Below are positions 1 through 5,767 of a DNA stretch of 7,631 nucleotides, piece by piece. Position 1 is the stretch's first letter. Each line of letters begins with the position of its first letter. The position numbers and the translations under genes are program-made. This DNA comes from Candidatus Levyibacteriota bacterium (GTDB taxonomy: Bacteria > Patescibacteriota > Microgenomatia > Levybacterales > UBA12049), in contig CAIQLZ010000001.1 of assembly GCA_903872785.1 (NCBI GenBank), positions 1 to 7,631 of the forward strand, written 5' to 3'. The notes under the pieces are model-generated. The model saw only the letters and a list, made by a program, of their open reading frames with translations. It searched no databases and had not been told where the DNA came from.

Positions 1-44
1 ATAATTACTACTAAAATAACGCTTAATAATTTATTTTTACTCAT
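1..44 (-). CDS. Start of an unidentified membrane or secreted protein (partial, cut by left edge)
   Basis: On the minus strand an ATG at 44-42 opens a frame that stays open to base 1 and reads MSKNKLLSVILVVI. A short lysine-bearing start followed by a run of hydrophobic residues is what a signal peptide or an N-terminal membrane helix looks like. The ATG lies 3 nt after the TAA of the DUF4446 gene, so the two are probably cotranscribed. No clear Shine-Dalgarno sequence precedes it. Only 14 codons are visible, so the family cannot be named and a chance open frame is not excluded. The tight spacing and hydrophobic start favour a real gene. Confidence 0.55.
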   Translation of the reverse strand, partial: MSKNKLLSVILVVI

Positions 45-47
45 AGC

Positions 48-506
48 TTAAGATTTTGCTTCTTTAAGGGCCATTTTTTCCTCATCGGACAATTCATGCC
101 CGACGGATTTACCTTTTACAACTCTTTTTGCATACCATCTTGTGCCGGAGCGAGCATATAAACCGGATATTACTACTCCCGTATCATTTGCATCAACCAA
201 AGACAAGATAAAACTTTGATCTCCGCCCGTATCCTTAAAAGGGTTAAATCGCACCAAACCTATCTTTTGAATATGCAAAAGACTATCTCTTTGTATTTTA
301 TCACAATATAATTTTAAATTATCAATGTCTTTTTTAGCAATATCCATGTCTTTCAAAAAATTCTCTATTATTGATTTAAAATTTTTATCCTTTAATCCCT
401 GTCCCAGCTTATTGTAATGAGATAAGGCACTCCAAAGAAGAAGTAAAATTATAAAAAGCCATAGGAAAATTATTGAAAAAATAAAGAGGGTAAAGTTAGA
501 AGACAT
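48..506 (-). CDS. DUF4446 family membrane-anchored protein
   Basis: This is a 152-residue protein of unknown function. Residues about 6-28 form one strongly hydrophobic helix, so it is probably anchored in the cytoplasmic membrane. Residues about 30-80 are charged and helical, with possible coiled-coil character. The C-terminal half (about 80-150) carries what I recognise as the DUF4446 signature: IGLVRFNPFKDTGGDQSF (82-99), then GVVISGLYARSGTRWYAK (110-127), then a short acidic tail with LSDEEK. The length is typical for a full-length member, and the ATG at 506-504 sits directly before the membrane helix, which supports this start. No Shine-Dalgarno sequence is visible. A promoter-like TTGACA/TAAGAT pair upstream would give a leader of only about 12 nt. 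It lies 3 nt before another gene start at position 44. The family call is confident; no function is established. Confidence 0.88.
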   Translation of the reverse strand: MSSNFTLFIFSIIFLWLFIILLLLWSALSHYNKLGQGLKDKNFKSIIENFLKDMDIAKKDIDNLKLYCDKIQRDSLLHIQKIGLVRFNPFKDTGGDQSFILSLVDANDTGVVISGLYARSGTRWYAKRVVKGKSVGHELSDEEKMALKEAKS

Positions 507-525
507 AGATATTAATTATTAATCT

Positions 526-554
526 ATCTTAGCCTCTTGACAGGCTCGTGTCAA
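526..554 (-). promoter_or_regulatory. Predicted sigma70-type promoter for the DUF4446 gene
   Basis: Reading the minus strand, TTGACA occupies 554-549 (perfect -35 consensus) and TAAGAT occupies 531-526 (4 of 6 matches to TATAAT), with an exact 17-bp spacer. Transcription would begin near 519, leaving a leader of roughly 12 nt before the ATG at 506. The fit is by consensus only. Confidence 0.6.
537..554. repeat. Perfect inverted repeat TTGACA-N6-TGTCAA in the divergent promoter region
   Basis: The arms are 537-542 and 549-554 with a 6-bp centre. Each arm is also the -35 box of one of the two opposed promoters. The symmetry continues outward for two more base pairs (534-535 with 556-557) after one mismatch. 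The 18-bp span is a usual size for a dimeric repressor site, so it may be an operator, two -35 boxes, or both. Confidence 0.55.
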
Positions 555-565
555 TAGTGTAGTCT
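537..565 (+). promoter_or_regulatory. Predicted promoter for the plus-strand small-gene unit
   Basis: A perfect TTGACA lies at 537-542. With a 17-bp spacer the -10 position is TAGTCT (560-565), which matches TATAAT at only 3 of 6 positions, so this is the weaker of the two divergent promoters and might need an activator. Transcription would start near 572, almost at the ATG at 578. Confidence 0.45.
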
Positions 566-577
566 TTTGCTATCACG

Positions 578-838
578 ATGAGTAAGCATAAAAAAACTCG
601 TAAAGAAAAAGTTATCGCGGACTATCGTCATCAAGTCTATATTTTGAAAAATAATAACCTGCCTCTTGATAATCCTACCCTTGCAGCTCCTGTTAATAAA
701 AATCCCTATTCCGATACTTATGCCGTAAAAGACCTTTTGAAAACAGGAGTTTTAACATGCGCCATTGTGACAGCACAAATCATTCTATTTTTTCTTCTAA
801 AAAGACATCTTCTTTTAATACCAAATTTAAATTATTAA
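578..838 (+). CDS. Small single-pass membrane protein, unknown function
   Basis: This 86-residue protein belongs to no family I can name. Its first 15 or so residues are strongly basic (MSKHKKTRKEK), a polar middle follows, and residues about 54-74 (ending ILFFLLKRH) form one hydrophobic helix flanked by lysine and arginine. The positive-inside rule does not settle orientation, since both flanks are basic. There is no Shine-Dalgarno sequence before the ATG, and the predicted promoter would leave only about 6 nt of leader, so translation may be nearly leaderless. It is followed 25 nt later by the zinc-ribbon gene on the same strand and the pair shares one terminator, which suggests an operon. 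Reality of the gene rests on the promoter, its partner and the coherent basic-plus-helix layout. Confidence 0.68.
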   Translation: MSKHKKTRKEKVIADYRHQVYILKNNNLPLDNPTLAAPVNKNPYSDTYAVKDLLKTGVLTCAIVTAQIILFFLLKRHLLLIPNLNY

Positions 839-843
839 ATTAA

Positions 844-855
844 GGGAGGGGGTGA
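844..855 (+). promoter_or_regulatory. Strong ribosome binding site of the zinc-ribbon gene
   Basis: The purine-rich run GGGAGGGGGTGA contains both GGAGG and GGTGA, each able to pair with the 16S 3' end; the GGTGA part ends 8 nt before the ATG at 864. It stands out because most other starts in the window have no recognisable Shine-Dalgarno sequence. Confidence 0.7.
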
Positions 856-863
856 AAATAAAT

Positions 864-1007
864 ATGGCATCAATGTATTGTGTTAAATGCAGAGCAAAGA
901 GAGAAGATCCAAGTGCTCAGGCAGTTACAATGAAAAACGGTAAACCAGCAATGAAGGGCAAATGCCCAGTCTGTTCAACAGGAATGTATAAGATTGGAAA
1001 AGCCTAA
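864..1007 (+). CDS. DUF5679-type zinc-ribbon mini-protein
   Basis: This 47-residue protein runs from ATG at 864 to TAA at 1005-1007. It has two CxxC pairs, C6-V-K-C9 and C34-P-V-C37, separated by a basic linker that includes VTMKNGKPAMKGKCP. The four cysteines are the expected ligands of one zinc ion in a zinc-ribbon fold. The spacing, the M-K-N-G-K/R-P-A segment and the end (YKIGKA) match what I know of the DUF5679 family, short proteins of unknown function common in Chloroflexi and candidate-phyla bacteria. A very strong ribosome binding site lies directly upstream, so expression may be high. It follows the 86-residue membrane-protein gene by 25 nt and is followed by a hairpin and a terminator. 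A nucleic-acid or ribosome-associated role is possible from the fold, but nothing in the sequence shows it. Confidence 0.9.
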   Translation: MASMYCVKCRAKREDPSAQAVTMKNGKPAMKGKCPVCSTGMYKIGKA

Positions 1008-1023
1008 ATTTGCGAGATAATTT

Positions 1024-1055
1024 TTCTTGACGGATTAGAAATATTCCCTCAAGAA
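1024..1055 (+). other. Imperfect hairpin between the zinc-ribbon gene and the terminator
   Basis: TTCTTGA (1024-1030) pairs with TCAAGAA (1049-1055). Inside, GGA (1032-1034) pairs with TCC (1045-1047) and TA (1036-1037) with TA (1042-1043), closing on a GAAA tetraloop (1038-1041). Two symmetric single mismatches (C-C and T-T) interrupt the 12 pairs. It sits 16 nt after the stop codon and 7 nt before the terminator stem. It could protect the mRNA 3' end, belong to a stable 3' RNA, or be a palindromic protein site. Confidence 0.5.
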
Positions 1056-1062
1056 CAAAGCT

Positions 1063-1092
1063 AAAACCCCGCGCTTGTCGTGGGGTTTTTCT
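1063..1092 (+). terminator. Rho-independent terminator, probably serving both strands
   Basis: AAAACCCC (1063-1070) pairs with GGGGTTTT (1082-1089). The stem extends by a G-T wobble and two G-C pairs to a 5-nt loop (CTTGT, 1074-1078), giving about 11 pairs. A T-rich tract (1086-1096, broken by one C) follows on the plus strand, which ends the small-gene unit. On the minus strand the stem is followed by TTTTAGCTTTGTTCTT, a weaker tract, and it lies about 10 nt after the stop of the large convergent operon, so it probably ends that transcript too. Confidence 0.85.
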
Positions 1093-1100
1093 TTTTAAGA

Positions 1101-2696
1101 CTATTTTCCCTTATAATGCTCCAATTTGAAGACTTTTACGACTGACACGCTCCATTCTCCTGTAATTTCCGCCCGGCCAAAACCCGCAATTTCCCAAAGC
1201 GAATTACCAAGCGGCGAACAATTCATGTCTTCACAAACAATCAATAATTGACTTGTAACCGTAGCTCTTTTCGGATCCATAGCTTCATTCTCTATTGTAA
1301 TTGGATCTTCCTTCCAAACATTAAAAAAATAACGGTAGGCATGATCCGAATTCTGGCCGGCGATTAAAGCAAAATTAAATGGTTTATTATTTGTTTTCGA
1401 AATTACAAATTCTGCAATGCTTTTTACTTGATCTTTTTGCCTATTGGGAAGAAATTTAAAAGGCATCCAATATAAGCTATGCAAGAATAAAGTCATAAAT
1501 AAGCCAATTGAGATAATTTTTCCATAGATACGTATCTTTTCGCTTTTATAAAGGCCCTGAAGCAAATTTCCAACCAATAAAAAGGGCAATGGAAACATGA
1601 ATTCAAAATAATAATCATAAATCGGCTTTTTATAAAACCCAAAACACGCTACTCCAACAGACAACCAAAGAGAAAACAACAATAGAGAAGTTTTGTTTTT
1701 TATCCTAAACAACACTACAATTGAAGCAACCGCCAATAGAAGTACGCCTATTTGCCATAATCCAAGAATAAATGTCTCCTTGCTTAATTGCTCTATCGAA
1801 GGATAATTTGTAAGCAAACGCGCAAAGAGTCTAAAAAAAACATCTCCCACGATTTGTATGGGTGACGTATGAATTATTTCTTTAATGTAAAGATCCTGAT
1901 GAAAAATAAAATTAAGTATTGTTTTGGTATTCGTAAACCCATGACGGACTTCAAATGCCAAAAACGGAGAAAAACCAACCAAAGCTCCTAATAAAAATTC
2001 TGCATAACGCACGAAAATTAATTTTATCTTTTCTTTACTCTCCAGCAGGAAAGTCGCTATTGTTATAAAAAGAAAAATCGTAATTCCCAAAAACACCTCT
2101 ATATAATGAAGCTGCATCGCAATACCGAAAGAAAACCCCGTAAACAATAAGGCTTTCCATGACCGCTGAGTAATTGATTTATAAAGAAAGAAAATGATTA
2201 ATAGCGAGAAGAAAGGCATGGGGTTTGGATTCCAAGAAGAGCGTGAATAACTAATAACCAAAGGGGATACGGCATAGAGTGCTGCTGCAAAAAGACCGGA
2301 TGGTGCTCCAAAAAAATATTTACCAATCCGGTATATCAGATATACCGTTGCTATTCCTAAAAGAGCAATTCCGACAGCCGGACCGACCGGATTTAAACGG
2401 AATAACCATAAAAACGGCGCCATAAAATAATAATAAATCGGTCCGGTAAAGAAATCTGCGGCTGAAGCCCTGGGCCCCAAAAGAGTAAAATGTCCTTCCA
2501 AAATACCTTTTACTATAAGAACATCTCTTCCTTCATCTCCCAAAAAAGTCATATAATCGCCGATTTTGTAAAGCCTGAGAAATGCAGCAAGAACAGTTAT
2601 CAGAGAGATTAAAATTTTGTTATTTGTTAAAATTTTCCAAATTCGTGAAAACATATTGTTCGAACTAAAATTGAGGCTTACTTTTTGTTTTTCCAA
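1101..2696 (-). CDS. GT39-like (PMT/ArnT-type) GT-C membrane glycosyltransferase
   Basis: This is a 531-residue polytopic membrane protein, predicted to move a sugar from a polyprenyl-phosphate donor to an acceptor on the outer face of the membrane. After a first helix (about 27-42) comes the large extracytoplasmic loop with DEGRD (54-58), the acidic motif that holds the catalytic Asp in GT-C enzymes of the GT39/PMT_2 group. Multiple further helices follow, including a conserved-looking SSWNPNPMPFFSLL (153-166). Residues about 415-531 form a soluble C-terminal domain. The annotated start is TTG at 2696-2694, inside the end of the upstream gene (19-nt overlap), with no ribosome site. An in-frame ATG at 2654-2652 (residue 15) would begin 24 nt after that gene's stop and remove no helix, giving 517 residues; it may be the true start. 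Last gene of the operon. The acceptor, and whether the sugar is mannose, cannot be told. Confidence 0.85.
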   Translation of the reverse strand: MEKQKVSLNFSSNNMFSRIWKILTNNKILISLITVLAAFLRLYKIGDYMTFLGDEGRDVLIVKGILEGHFTLLGPRASAADFFTGPIYYYFMAPFLWLFRLNPVGPAVGIALLGIATVYLIYRIGKYFFGAPSGLFAAALYAVSPLVISYSRSSWNPNPMPFFSLLIIFFLYKSITQRSWKALLFTGFSFGIAMQLHYIEVFLGITIFLFITIATFLLESKEKIKLIFVRYAEFLLGALVGFSPFLAFEVRHGFTNTKTILNFIFHQDLYIKEIIHTSPIQIVGDVFFRLFARLLTNYPSIEQLSKETFILGLWQIGVLLLAVASIVVLFRIKNKTSLLLFSLWLSVGVACFGFYKKPIYDYYFEFMFPLPFLLVGNLLQGLYKSEKIRIYGKIISIGLFMTLFLHSLYWMPFKFLPNRQKDQVKSIAEFVISKTNNKPFNFALIAGQNSDHAYRYFFNVWKEDPITIENEAMDPKRATVTSQLLIVCEDMNCSPLGNSLWEIAGFGRAEITGEWSVSVVKVFKLEHYKGK

Positions 2697-3811
2697 ATTA
2701 TTTTGCTATATACCGTAAAGTTATATATCAAAAGTACCCCTGTTGCTAAAACAAAATATACATAAGGAAGCGGAAATTTTCTTCCAAATAATATTTCTCC
2801 AAGCTGAATAAGTCCGGATTGAATAAAAAAGACACCGATGTTTGAAGTGGCAAAAAATATAATCATTTTCCCGATATAAAGAATGGCACCTTTGGAATGT
2901 TCATTTTTAAAGGTCCACAAGTTATTCAAGTTATAATTTGAAAAAATTGCTAATTGTGCAGACAGTAAATTGGAAAGCCCTAAAGGAAGTTTTGTTGCAT
3001 TTATAATTAGAGTGTAAACGATTAATTGAATTACGAGTCCTGTCCCCCCAACAACTAAAAACTTTCCGAATTTTCCGAATAATAGCTCTTTAGCTCTTGA
3101 AAAAAGTACGTATTTAACTACGTCCATTATGTAATTTAGCGGGGCAATTTTAGAGCTGCCCAAAGTTCTGTCGCTGAAATGGAATGGAACTTCGCCAATT
3201 TTAAATCCATCCATTTCTGCTCTATGCAAGAAAGAGATTTGGAATATGTATCCTTTATAATTAGTAAGTTCCGCTTTTTCCTTAAGAAAAACTTCTTTTT
3301 TTAAAGCTCTGTATCCGCCTGTCCAATCATGTATCGAGAATTTTGTAAAAACGGTTCTGACAAAAAGATTGGCAACAACTGAAAATATTTTTCGCATTAG
3401 CGGCCAATTTCCAGGAATTGAACCGCCATCACTATACCTATTTCCAACAACCATGTCATACCCTTCTTCAATCTTTTTTATGAATTCGGCAACTTTATGC
3501 GGATCATGCTGTAAATCTGCATCCATTTCAAACATTATGTCCGCGTTCAATTTTTCAATTGCATATGTCATTGCCCTAACATATGCCGCGCCTAACCCTT
3601 TTTTTTCTCCGCTTGAAATATCAATGTTTTTCCATTTTTTCATCAACTCCCTTACAATGTCGCCTGTTCCGTCGGGAGAATTATCATCTGCGACCAGAAT
3701 ATTCATGTCGTGGTCTTTAATTTTTGAAAAAACCTCTTCCTCTAAAATTGTTATGATTTTTTCAATATTTTCTTTTTCGTTATACGTTGCAAGAATAATA
3801 ACTATCTTCAT
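2678..3811 (-). CDS. GT2 polyprenyl-phosphate sugar (DPM1-like) synthase fused to a GtrA domain
   Basis: This 377-residue protein has two parts. The first (about 1-240) is a cytoplasmic GT-A glycosyltransferase of family 2, closest to dolichol/polyprenol-phosphate mannose synthases: ATYNEKENI (8-16), ADDNSPDGTG (41-50), the metal-binding DAD with QHDP (97-104), HDWTGGYRAL (161-170) and the RTLGSSK element (215-221). The second (about 247-373) is a GtrA-type four-helix membrane domain. The expected product is a polyprenyl-phosphate hexose, with GDP-mannose or a UDP-sugar as possible donor; the sequence alone does not fix which. Its ATG overlaps the decarboxylase stop as ATGA (4 nt), which indicates translational coupling and a secure start. 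The following gene is the GT-C enzyme expected to use the charged lipid, so the two probably act in sequence. No Shine-Dalgarno sequence is seen. Confidence 0.9.
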   Translation of the reverse strand: MKIVIILATYNEKENIEKIITILEEEVFSKIKDHDMNILVADDNSPDGTGDIVRELMKKWKNIDISSGEKKGLGAAYVRAMTYAIEKLNADIMFEMDADLQHDPHKVAEFIKKIEEGYDMVVGNRYSDGGSIPGNWPLMRKIFSVVANLFVRTVFTKFSIHDWTGGYRALKKEVFLKEKAELTNYKGYIFQISFLHRAEMDGFKIGEVPFHFSDRTLGSSKIAPLNYIMDVVKYVLFSRAKELLFGKFGKFLVVGGTGLVIQLIVYTLIINATKLPLGLSNLLSAQLAIFSNYNLNNLWTFKNEHSKGAILYIGKMIIFFATSNIGVFFIQSGLIQLGEILFGRKFPLPYVYFVLATGVLLIYNFTVYSKIIWKNKK

Positions 3812-4770
3812 AAGCTTTTGAAATATTCAATTGTCATTTTTAAACCTTGTTCGGTTATAACTTTGGGTTTCCAACCCAAGATTTCTTCCGCATGGGAAAT
3901 GTCCGGCTTTCTGGCTTTTGGGTCATCTTCCGGTAAATCTTCAAAAACAATTTCAGATTTTGAATTTGTCAAAGTTTTAATAAGTTTTGCTATATCTAAA
4001 ATACTTCGCTCATCAGAATTACCCAAATTAAAAATCTTTCCTTTTGTGCCTGAAGTAAACATAGCGGATTTTATTCCAGAAATCATGTCATCTACATAAC
4101 AAAGACTTCTTGTTTGAGTACCTTTTCCATAAACTGTAATAGGTTTATTTCTTATTGCCTGGTTAATAAAATTTGATACAACTCTTCCGTCATCTACCTG
4201 CATCATTGGTCCGTATGTATTAAAAATTCGGATAACCCTGGTATCCAAATTATATTTCCTAAAATAGCTAAAAGTGATTGCCTCACCAAACCTTTTTCCT
4301 TCATCATAAACAGATCTTATTCCGTTTGGATTAACATTGCCATAATAATTTTCTTTTTGAGGGGAAATTGCAGGATCTCCATAAACTTCCGAGGAAGAAG
4401 CATATAAAAACGAAGCGTTGAACCGGAGAGTTAATTCGAGAAGATTATATGTTCCCTGGGAATTAGCCAATAATGTTTCGATCGGATGATTAATATAGCT
4501 TTTTGCGCTCTTTTGATTTGGAGATGCAGGACTTGCCAAATGAAAAATATAATCTAAATTTTTAATTTTGAATTTTGAATTTTGAATTTGTTGCGTAACA
4601 TCTTGCTCTAATAATGTAAATTCAGGATTTCTTAGAAGATCTTTTAGATTATTTTTGTTACCAGTTATAAAATTATCAACGCAGATAACCCTATAATTGT
4701 CATTTAATAAGCTTTTGCATAAATGCGATCCGATAAATCCCGCTCCGCCGGCAACCAAAACAGTCTGCAT
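3808..4770 (-). CDS. UDP-glucuronate decarboxylase (UDP-xylose synthase-like)
   Basis: This is a 320-residue extended short-chain dehydrogenase/reductase predicted to turn UDP-glucuronate into UDP-xylose with bound NAD. The Rossmann motif GGAGFIG covers 8-14. Family-specific blocks are HLASPASP (77-84), SSSEVYGDP (125-133, with active-site Ser127 and Glu128), YGNVNPNGIRSVYDEGKR (143-160, with catalytic Tyr155 and Lys159), RIFNTYGPMMQVDDGRVVSNFI (181-202), and the ARKPDISHAEEILGWKP end (286-302). The GNVNP-YDEGKR and DGRVVSNFI blocks point to UXS and away from RmlB or GalE. The start ATG (4770-4768) is 4 nt after the gmd stop; its stop overlaps the GT2 start as ATGA. Odd feature: residues about 62-71 (IQNSKFKIKN) are an insertion encoded by a 7-bp tandem repeat. 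UDP-glucuronate would come from the dehydrogenase at the start of the visible operon. Confidence 0.9.
   Translation of the reverse strand: MQTVLVAGGAGFIGSHLCKSLLNDNYRVICVDNFITGNKNNLKDLLRNPEFTLLEQDVTQQIQNSKFKIKNLDYIFHLASPASPNQKSAKSYINHPIETLLANSQGTYNLLELTLRFNASFLYASSSEVYGDPAISPQKENYYGNVNPNGIRSVYDEGKRFGEAITFSYFRKYNLDTRVIRIFNTYGPMMQVDDGRVVSNFINQAIRNKPITVYGKGTQTRSLCYVDDMISGIKSAMFTSGTKGKIFNLGNSDERSILDIAKLIKTLTNSKSEIVFEDLPEDDPKARKPDISHAEEILGWKPKVITEQGLKMTIEYFKSL
4564..4590. repeat. Heptanucleotide tandem repeat inside the decarboxylase gene
   Basis: Plus-strand units of AATTTTG lie at 4564-4570, 4571-4577 and 4578-4584, followed by a partial AATTTG at 4585-4590, about 3.9 copies. On the coding strand this reads out as the QNSKFKI segment of the decarboxylase. 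The unit is not a multiple of three, so gain or loss of one copy would break the reading frame. Confidence 0.9.
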
Positions 4771-4774
4771 AACA

Positions 4775-5746
4775 TTATTTTTCTTTTTTCTCCGTTTCCA
4801 AATCAGCTTTAACCATTATCTCAACTAATTCGTTAAAGCTTGTTTTTGGTTTCCATCCCAGTATTTTTTTGGCTTTACTTGCATCCCCTATTAAATAGTC
4901 AACTTCTGCAGGTCTCATATGAGATGTTTTATTGGAAATAACGAATCTGCTCCAATCCGAAATTCCAACCGCTTTAAAAGCTAAATCCAAGAACTCTTTA
5001 ACGCTGTGGTTTTCTCCGGTTGCTATAACATAATCGTCGGGATTATCTTGCTGAAGCATAAGCCACATTGCTTCAACATAATCCCCTGCAAATCCCCAAT
5101 CCCGTTTCGGCTCTAATGCTCCGAGCTCAAGATGTTCCTGTTTTCCCAAGCTAATCTTTGCTACCGCATTGCTTATTTTCCTGGTTACAAACTCCAAGCC
5201 TCTTCTTGGTGATTCATGATTAAAAAGGATACCCGAACAAGCAAAAATACCATAACTTTCCCGATAATTTACGGTTATATAGTGACCATAGACCTTAGCG
5301 ACTCCGTAAGGACTTCTTGGGTGAAATCTGGTAGTTTCTTTCTGCGGGGTTTCCGTTACCTTACCGAACATCTCCGAACTGGATGCTTGGTAAAATTTTA
5401 TCTTCGGGTTTATATTTCTGATCGCCTCAAGAAGCCTAGTTACCCCCAAGGCTGTAAATTCCCCGGTTAAAACCGGTTGATTCCAGGATGTCTGAACAAA
5501 AGATTGAGCTGCTAAATTATAAACCTCATCCGGTTCGGATTCCAAAAGAGCAGATGACAAAGAACCTTGGTCCAAAAGATCTCCCTGTAAAATTGTAATT
5601 TTGTCCTGGATATGCCTGATTCTTTCATTATTAACTGTACTTGACCTTCTTGTTGTTCCAAAAACCCTATAACCTTTTGCAAGTAAAAATTCTGCAAGAT
5701 ATGATGCATCCTGCCCCGTAATTCCCGTTATCAAAGCTTTTTTCAT
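4775..5746 (-). CDS. gmd: GDP-mannose 4,6-dehydratase
   Basis: This 323-residue cytoplasmic enzyme converts GDP-D-mannose to GDP-4-keto-6-deoxy-D-mannose with NADP. The signature start is [17 protein letters not shown] (6-22), then TTRRSS (31-36) for cofactor phosphate binding. [12 protein letters not shown] (77-88) and ASSSEMFG (121-128, with Glu125) follow, then [11 protein letters not shown] with catalytic Tyr147 and Lys151. FNHESPRRG (175-183) contacts substrate, and [23 protein letters not shown] (278-300) is the typical end. It is slightly shorter than the usual 340-370 residues because the C-terminus is trimmed. The dinucleotide motif reads GITGQDA: the third glycine of GxxGxxG is Ala14. 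It lies 21 nt after the rmd-like gene and 4 nt before the decarboxylase; no Shine-Dalgarno sequence is visible. Its product is the substrate of the neighbouring reductase, which supports both calls. Confidence 0.95.
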   Translation of the reverse strand: MKKALITGITGQDASYLAEFLLAKGYRVFGTTRRSSTVNNERIRHIQDKITILQGDLLDQGSLSSALLESEPDEVYNLAAQSFVQTSWNQPVLTGEFTALGVTRLLEAIRNINPKIKFYQASSSEMFGKVTETPQKETTRFHPRSPYGVAKVYGHYITVNYRESYGIFACSGILFNHESPRRGLEFVTRKISNAVAKISLGKQEHLELGALEPKRDWGFAGDYVEAMWLMLQQDNPDDYVIATGENHSVKEFLDLAFKAVGISDWSRFVISNKTSHMRPAEVDYLIGDASKAKKILGWKPKTSFNELVEIMVKADLETEKKEK

Positions 5747-5767
5747 AAAAGTATATCTTTTATAATT

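Noticed and set aside
568..576. Extended -10-like TGCTATCAC just before the 86-residue gene
   Set aside because: Transcription would begin inside the coding sequence, past the ATG at 578, so it cannot serve this start.
3369..3821. Plus-strand open frame of 150 codons
   Set aside because: It lies antisense to the conserved GT2 domain, is rich in Ser/Phe as expected from reading an AT-rich gene backwards, and has no recognisable family.
3818..4099. Plus-strand open frame of 93 codons
   Set aside because: It is the shadow of the decarboxylase C-terminal region, whose motifs are clear on the other strand.
3808..4770. dTDP-glucose 4,6-dehydratase (RmlB) or UDP-glucose 4-epimerase as alternative identity
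   Set aside because: The HLASPASP, GNVNP, YDEGKR and DGRVVSNFI blocks are specific to UDP-glucuronate decarboxylases.
5216..5470. Plus-strand open frame of 84 codons
   Set aside because: It is antisense to the gmd catalytic region and has no domain or start signal.
5512..5709. Minus-strand open frame of 65 codons
   Set aside because: It is an alternate frame within gmd; the gmd frame carries every expected motif.
5747..5767. Possible internal promoter (TATACT- and TATAAT-like strings) in the 21-nt gap before gmd
   Set aside because: No -35 element is found at a usable distance, and such strings are expected by chance in AT-rich DNA.
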